Translations under genes and position numbers: made by a program
Source: Centrapalus pauciflorus
Lineage: Eukaryota > Streptophyta > Magnoliopsida > Asterales > Asteraceae
Length of the DNA: 64,000 nt
Assembly: GCA_020465985.1 (NCBI GenBank)
Contig: JAANYP010004792.1
Span: 1 to 64,000 of the forward strand
Direction: 5' to 3'
In this document: positions 58,703 to 64,000 of the stretch, in pieces
Layout of the letters: every line of letters begins with the position of its first letter
Numbering within the stretch: the stretch's first letter is position 1
The notes under the pieces: model-generated
Told to the model about the DNA's origin: nothing
The model's input: only the letters and a program-made list of their open reading frames with translations
Databases searched by the model: none

Positions 58703-59223
58703 ATGAATTTTCAATGGTTGAAATCTTGCATAGGATAGGTAGGTGTAAACCTTTGAACATTACCTTATGAAATGCACTTAGCCTTCTAGCCGTCGGTAGA
58801 ACTCGGTGTCTTTGAACTGAGCTGCCGCTTGTGAAGACGACAATACACTTCACACAAGAATCTCCCTAACAAGGTTAACTCCTCATAGTCGTGTCCGTTA
58901 TGATCATGGAACACTAGCCTGGTTCTGCAAGAGCTACTAAGAATTGTGCCCCTACAATTCCACTCGAAGCGACCTCACTTCTCTCTCACATAGGTGATTT
59001 CTCCCGAATCATTAAAAGCATAAATGATTTCGACCGAATCATTATAAAATGCTTAACCTCATTGTCACTAAAATGATATTCTTCAAGAAATCATATAGGA
59101 ATGGACTAGGATTTTTCACAACCCCCCACAGTGATCACACTTTATTCATACAAATAGGTTGTCCTTTTGAACCAAGATCTTGGGATCTCCAGTCAACAAG
59201 GTAAGGTTTTCCTTCATATGAAT
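58703..59223 (-). other. 3' untranslated region of element E
   Basis: No gene. Lies between the RNase H stop and the polypurine tract; a third G-rich word (GTGGGGGGTT on the minus strand, about 59124-59131) is present. Confidence 0.5.
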
Positions 59224-60650
59224 CTATTCATTCATGGGCTTTAGTCCCACTCCTTTTGACGACTTCAAAACTAACTCTCTATTTAGGCCTTTCGTAAGCG
59301 GATCTACAATGTTATCTTTTGACTTCACATAGTCAATAGTAATAACACCTGTTGAGAGTAGTTGTCGTATCGAATTATGCCGACGTCTAATATGTCTTGA
59401 CTTACCATTATACATTATGCTATGCGCTTTACCAATCGCAGATTGGCTATCACAATGTATAGTAACGGCTGAAACTGGTTTCGGCCACTTTGGTATGTCT
59501 TCAATAAATTGACGTAACCATTCGGCTTCTTCACCACATTTATCTAATGCGATGAATTCAGATTCCATCGTAGATCTCGCTATCACTATTTGCTTGGAAG
59601 ACTTCCAAGAAATAGCAGCCCCACCAAGTGTAAATACATATCCACTTGTAGATCTAGAATCTTTTATATCAGATATCCAATTCGCATAGCTGTATCCTTC
59701 TATCACAGCTGGATATCTCTCATAACGCAGTCCGTACTCTCGAGTATATCTCAAATACCGAAGTACTCGTATCACACTTTTCCAATGAATCCGACTCGGA
59801 TTACTCGTGTACCTACTTAGCTTGCTTACAGCATATGCTATGTCCGGTCTGGTACAAGACATTAGATACATTAGACTGCCTATAATTCTTGAGTATTCTA
59901 GTTGATTAACACTTTCACCTCTATTTTTCGATAGATGTTGACTAGTGTCAATTGGAGTTCTAGCTATACTAGAATCACCATTACTAAATTTCTCAAGAAT
60001 TTTATCCACATAATGAGTTTGACTTAACACAAGACTATCTTGGGTTCGTGTGATTTTAATACCAAGAATCACTTCCGCTAAACCCATGTCTTTCATGTCA
60101 AATATGGATTTCAACATCTCTTTTGTTGAATTAATCATTCTTTCGTTACTACCGACGATAAGCATATCATCTACGTATAAACAAAGAATGACATATCCAT
60201 GTTTTGTATCTTTCATGTACACACATTTGTCGCACTCATTAATTTTGAATCCACATTCTAGCATGATGTGGTCAAACTTTTGATGCCATTGTTTGGGAGC
60301 TTGCTTCAAGCCATATAATGACTTAACAAGCCTACAAACTTTCTTTCCATATCCGGGAGCACTAAAACCCTCGGGTTGCTCCATGTAGATCTCCTCTTCT
60401 AAATCACCATTTAGAAAAGTCGTCTTCACATCCATTTGGTGCACCTCTAGATTTCTCATTGCGGCAATCGCAAGCACCAATCTAATGGATGTTATTCGCG
60501 TCACCGGCGAATATGTATCAAAGTAATCAACACCCTCCTTTTGTTTGTAACCTTTGATCACCAAACGTGCTTTATATTTATCAATGGAACCATCAGGTTT
60601 CATTTTCCTCTTAAAAAGCCATCGGTAACCTAGTGGCTTCAGGAAGGTCC
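59224..60650 (-). CDS. pol: Reverse transcriptase-RNase H of element E (open frame, RNase H site altered)
   Basis: One frame of about 459 codons from 60603 to 59224, without stop. RT motifs in order: ARLVIKGYKQKEG, VHQMDVKTTFLNG, LYGLKQAPKQW and catalytic YVDDMLIVG (60177-60166), then TRPDIAYAVSKLSRY in the thumb. RNase H follows, but the first catalytic Asp of the usual DANW motif is Tyr (GYSYANW, TAT at 59698-59696), which should abolish activity. MESEFIAL, HCDSQSAIG and KSKDNIVDPLTKGL are conserved. The frame lacks its own start: it is the end of a polyprotein, shifted from the upstream part near 60620. Confidence 0.9.
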
Positions 60651-61213
60651 ACTAGTTCCCAAGTATGATTTTGTAAAATTGACTCAATTTCACTCTTGAT
60701 GGCTTCTTTCCATTGAGGTCCTTCAGAAGATTTTACCGCTTCTCGATAAGTTTTGGGTTCACTTTCAGCCATGTAAGTGACAAAATCATCTCCATATGAT
60801 TTTTCAACCCTTTTCCTTTTACTTCTTCTAGGCTGAACCTCTTCTCTTTCAGGTTGTTCTAATGTCTCATCTTGGACATTTTCATCAATTGATTTAGACG
60901 AATTAGCACGATCCTTTGGTAAACAAGGAAATATATTCTCAAAGAAGGATGCATTCCTTGATTCCATGATGGTATTCTTATGAATTTCTGGATTTTTAGA
61001 CTCATACACAAGAAACCGATAGGCAATACTATGATGTGCATAACCAATAAATATGCAATTAACCGTTTTAGGTCCTATCTTTAAAGCCTTAGGTGCCGGT
61101 ACAGCAACCTTTGCTAGGCACCCCCACATTCGCAAGTACTTATAGGATGGCTCTCTTCCCATCCAAAGTTCATACGGTGTTTTGTCCATTTTCTCGCGGG
61201 GTATCTTATTCAA
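60611..61213 (-). pseudogene. pol: Integrase C-terminal part and pol linker of element E (frameshifted)
   Basis: Begins just after integrase core with KTPYELWMGREPSYKYLR, the GC(LA)KV and FIGYAHHS motifs of the Copia integrase C-terminus, then an acidic linker ending in a nuclear-signal-like RRSKRKR patch (about 60840-60820) and the RT entry TWELVDLP. A frameshift at about 60615-60630 separates it from RT. Confidence 0.85.
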
Positions 61214-61800
61214 AAGATAAGTAGCCTAGAGGATAGCTTCCCCCTACATTTCTTGGCTCATTCCCGAACTAATTAACATGGCATTCACCATTTCTTTCAA
61301 TGTTCGGTTCTTTCTTTCCGCAATACCATTTTGTTGAGGTGAGTAAGGAGCGGTGAATTCGTGTCGGATTCCATGTTGAGCACATAAATCCGCAAACGGT
61401 GACACATATTCACCACCTCGATCACTTCTTACAACCTTAATCTTTTTGTTGAGTTGGTTTTCAACCTCTTGTTTGTATAAAACAAACTTATCGATTGCTT
61501 CATATTTTTACTTTTCATCAAGTAAACATAGCAATATCTAGTACAATCATCAATAAACGTGATGAAGTACTTATTACCACCTCTCGTAGGAATGGAATTT
61601 AAATCACACACATCCGTGTGAATCATATCAAGTGGTTCGGTTATTCTTTCAACCGATTGGAAAGACGATCTTGTAAGTTTGGCTTCAACACAAGTTTGGC
61701 ATTTATAATTTGAATCAATATGAAATGATGAAATGCAATTTAACTTAATTAAACGACGTAAAGAATTAAAATTACATGTCCAAGACGACCATGTCATACA
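61214..61800 (-). pseudogene. pol: Integrase of element E (broken)
   Basis: Finger Cys pair CQTCVEAK near 61700, first core Asp in HTDVCD near 61610, then a frameshift near 61500. In the next frame come RSDRGGEY (second Asp, about 61430) and NGIAERKNRTLKEM (Glu, about 61330). Two TAG stops at about 61247 and 61231 replace Trp/Gln codons. Not functional. Confidence 0.83.
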
Positions 61801-62480
61801 TTAGAAGACTCTGTCAAATAAACCGAATTTGTAGTCGTTTTATTAAAATTGCTTTTCAAAATCATCAAATTTATTTTGAACATTCCATTCAAAGCAAAAC
61901 CTTCTCCAACAAAATGATCATTCTTGGTCAAAACAAATTTATTAGATTCAAAAACCATTTTAAATCCAAACTTGTTTAACAGCCATCCGGAAACCAAATT
62001 CTTTCGAATTTCCGGTACATAGAAAACATTTGTCAACTTAAGATCTTTCCCGGATGTCATCTTCAAGATCACATCGCCTTCACCTTTGACATCAACCGTA
62101 TCAAAGTTTCCCATGAAGATCTTTTTTCCATTAACTACTTTCAAAGTAGTAAACAAACTTTTCTCCGAATACACATGTCAAGTAGAACCAGTGTCAATCC
62201 ACCATTCATTCGGTTCAGATCTTACCAATTCTACATCAGAAACCATTGCCGTGATATTCACATTCATCACACTTGCAACTTCATCGTTGCCGTCAAGAAC
62301 CACGCATGGTTCAAGATCCAAATCAGAAATCAATTCTGATTTCTCAATATGATTGGCAAATTTACTCGCATTTTGAACTCCAATCATATAACCATCTCCT
62401 TAATCGATGGTTTAGCAATAGATGTTATAATTGTAATATTCGGCCGTGACACAATTCCATCTAACATTTCCATTTTCCTT
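61794..62480 (-). pseudogene. pol: Protease, pre-integrase region and gag remnant of element E
   Basis: Protease box WWIDTGST with catalytic Asp near 62193, frame break right after it, then HVYSEKSLF...VDVKGEGDVILKMTSG...NVFYVPEIRKNLVSG in 62174-61794, the normal Copia path into the integrase finger. Upstream there is only a short piece (62387-62200) and an isolated start MEMLDGIV near 62477-62454; capsid and zinc knuckle are absent. The element therefore depends on Gag from elsewhere, if it was ever mobile in this form. Confidence 0.75.
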
Positions 62481-63320
62481 TAACGTCTAAAGAAAATAAA
62501 TTCTTTATACTTTTAAATAAAGAATTTTTTTTTCACTTTATAATAAAATTACACTTTTATTATAAACAATGTCAAATACTTCAATTGACAAAACTTGAAT
62601 CAACCGTTCAATTTAATCACTTTATAATAAAAATAAATCTTTTATTATAACCAACTTTATCACTAAAATTTAAAATTGAATCTGCCGTTCAATTTAACAC
62701 CAAAGTGATAACATCAAAGTGAAAAATGAATCAGTCGTTCAATTTAATCAGTTTATAACAAAATTAAATTTTTTATTATAAACAATGTCAAATACTTCAA
62801 TTGACTAAACTTGAATCAACCGTTCAATTTAACCAGTTTATAACAAAATTAATTTTTTTTTAAATAACCAATTTTATCACTAAAATTGAAAATTGAATCT
62901 GTCGTTCAATTTAACACCAAAGTGAAGAATGAATCAACCGTTCATTCAAACACTTATAACCCGAACGAGAATAATAACAAATTTTATATTAAAAGTTAGA
63001 ATTGAATCATCCGTTCAATACTTAAGAAACCAAAAGTGAATAATCGAATCTGCCGTTCAAATTAAACAATTAATCAAGGCTGTTGCAAAAATTAAATCCG
63101 TCTCGAAACCAAAACTCGTTTGTAACGAAACAGAAATAATTAAATGAAATAGAAACACAATTGCTTCGAGACAAAACTTGTTTGAATCGAAACAATAATG
63201 TAATAGAAATTTTTACTTCGAGACAAAACTTGTTTGAATCGAAGAAACAATTTCTCTAAAATTCCTAATTTATAACCGGTATCGTGGTTGTAAAATCTAT
63301 TTTAAGATTGTAGGGATAGT
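62481..63320 (-). repeat. Leader of element E with array of GAATC..CCGTTCAA motifs
   Basis: No gene. Eight copies of a GAATC(A/T)(A/G)(C/T)CGTTCAAT-like word lie at about 62596, 62667, 62724, 62810, 62892, 62930, 63002 and 63043, in units that also repeat TTATAA(T/C)AAAATT blocks. It sits between primer site and gag, where packaging signals are expected. Confidence 0.75.
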
Positions 63321-63333
63321 GTGCCCGATACCA
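63321..63333 (-). other. Probable primer binding site of element E
   Basis: TGGTATCGGGCAC on the minus strand, next to the LTR; matches the initiator-Met type TGGTATCAGAGC at most positions. A similar TGGTATCGGATC is at 27664-27675. Confidence 0.6.
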
Positions 63334-63334
63334 A

Positions 63335-64000
63335 TTATAAAATATAAGAAATGTATTACGAATTACAATTCAGAAATGAGATTACAATACACGAAAATAA
63401 TCAGAATACAGAAATTAAAATTACAAGTAAAAGAAATAATAATACGGAAAAGTAAATTACAATACGGGAAAATAAAGGTTGTGTCCCGTGTTTGACACGA
63501 TTCCCTTAAAATAGATTCGAAGTCTGTTTCCCAGGGTACAACAGCCAAAGCAGCGTGTACTGCCGAAGGTAACCAACTTGCCTGAAAAATCACGTGAATT
63601 GAAGGTGTTCTTCGTTCTTGGAACCAGCAACGTCTTGCCGTTAAAGTGCAAAAAGTTTCAAGAATACAAAGTGTTTTCCAAGTATTTTAAGTGTTTCAAG
63701 TATATTTTGGTGTTTGCATCTCCATCCCTTTTATAGGAGATGATTTGTAACAACAAATTAATTATATTCAATTGTAATAATAAAAAAACATTTTTTTATT
63801 AATAATTAAATACAATAATTGTATTATTAAACCATGAGTTGTAACAACAAATTAATTATATTTAATTGTAATAAAAAATATTTTTTTATTAATAATTAAA
63901 TAAAATAATTCTATCATTAAACCATTTCTGTAACGGCTCTAGAATTGTCTAGATTCGTTCAAGACACGAACGCGGCTCACGCAAAAAAAATTCCTTATAC
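63335..64000 (-). repeat. 5' LTR of element E, partial
   Basis: Matches 57591 onward of the 3' LTR in order with few differences (for example a T-rich insertion near 63790) and continues past the window end. The outer end and target duplication cannot be checked. Confidence 0.85.

Larger units (their letters stand above)
57584..64000 (-). mobile_element. Element E: Copia retrotransposon lacking most of gag (runs off window)
   Basis: Minus-strand element: 5' LTR from about 63335 past the window end, primer-like site 63321-63333, repeat-rich leader, gag remnant, protease, integrase, RT-RNase H, polypurine tract, 3' LTR 57584-58614. Copia order (integrase before RT) and the RT sequence type suggest the Tork group; that is inference. 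RT-RNase H is one open frame, whereas gag is reduced to a short piece and integrase is broken. Confidence 0.88.

Overview
This is repeat-rich plant nuclear DNA. I find no host gene, no tRNA or rRNA gene and no CRISPR array; almost every base can be assigned to nested LTR retrotransposons, solo LTRs, a decayed CACTA-like DNA transposon or microsatellites. Evidence for a plant: LTRs of 0.2-2.4 kb with TG...CA ends and 5-bp target duplications, primer sites matching the 3' end of initiator tRNA-Met (TGGTATCAGAGC), purine-rich plus-strand primers (AGGGGGAGAT type), plant-style TATA boxes and a telo-box. Overall look (large Sirevirus-like Copia elements with 3' accessory ORFs, Tekay-like Gypsy LTRs) suggests a eudicot, perhaps Asteraceae; that last step is an impression, not a demonstration.

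Layout. 1-1400: 5' end of a minus-strand Copia element (family A), inserted in opposite orientation into the gag of a plus-strand family A element that runs from 1401 to its 3' LTR at 23988-25085. That element is split by a recent 13.4-kb minus-strand Copia element, B (4498-17881, perfect TSD TGAAC, LTRs differing at only 4 sites by eye). 25086-28820: non-coding LTR debris with two small tandem repeats. 28821-28946 plus 49408-49507: one short Copia LTR (D), split by element C (28947-49407, minus), an older relative of B. C itself hosts a 2.0-kb Gypsy solo LTR in its 3' LTR (TSD CATAA), a 3'-truncated Tekay-like Gypsy element (40903-46391) and a 1.1-kb solo LTR in gag (46945-48060, TSD GCCTT). 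49508-51650: decayed Copia leader and 3'-end sequence. 51660-54250: CACTA-like remnant with a 182-bp tandem array and a broken spliced gene. 54253-56096: truncated Gypsy LTR, overlain by a lone family A LTR (56097-57217), then about 240 bp of (TA)n. 57584-64000: a gag-depleted Copia element E on the minus strand, its 5' LTR running off the window.

How the parts work together. A, B and C share a plan: oversized gag with two zinc knuckles and a coiled coil, aspartic protease, integrase, RT-RNase H (absent from A), then a long non-coding spacer and a very long 3' accessory ORF (ORF3) of unknown function just before the 3' LTR. In B and C the ORF3 start lies 2 nt after a splice-acceptor-like GTGCAG; in A it lies behind its own TATA box and telo-box leader. 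B and C also carry dense arrays of short motifs around a TTCGAA-type core whose flanks are family-specific (CAGATTCGA in B, AAGTTCGAA in C), in the LTR, leader and ORF3-proximal spacer; similar arrays occur in two Gypsy LTRs. The pairing of an unknown accessory ORF with family-specific motif arrays is the most unusual signal here and the best candidate for an undescribed system (for example an element-encoded DNA-binding or anti-silencing factor). All coding regions seen are broken or partial.
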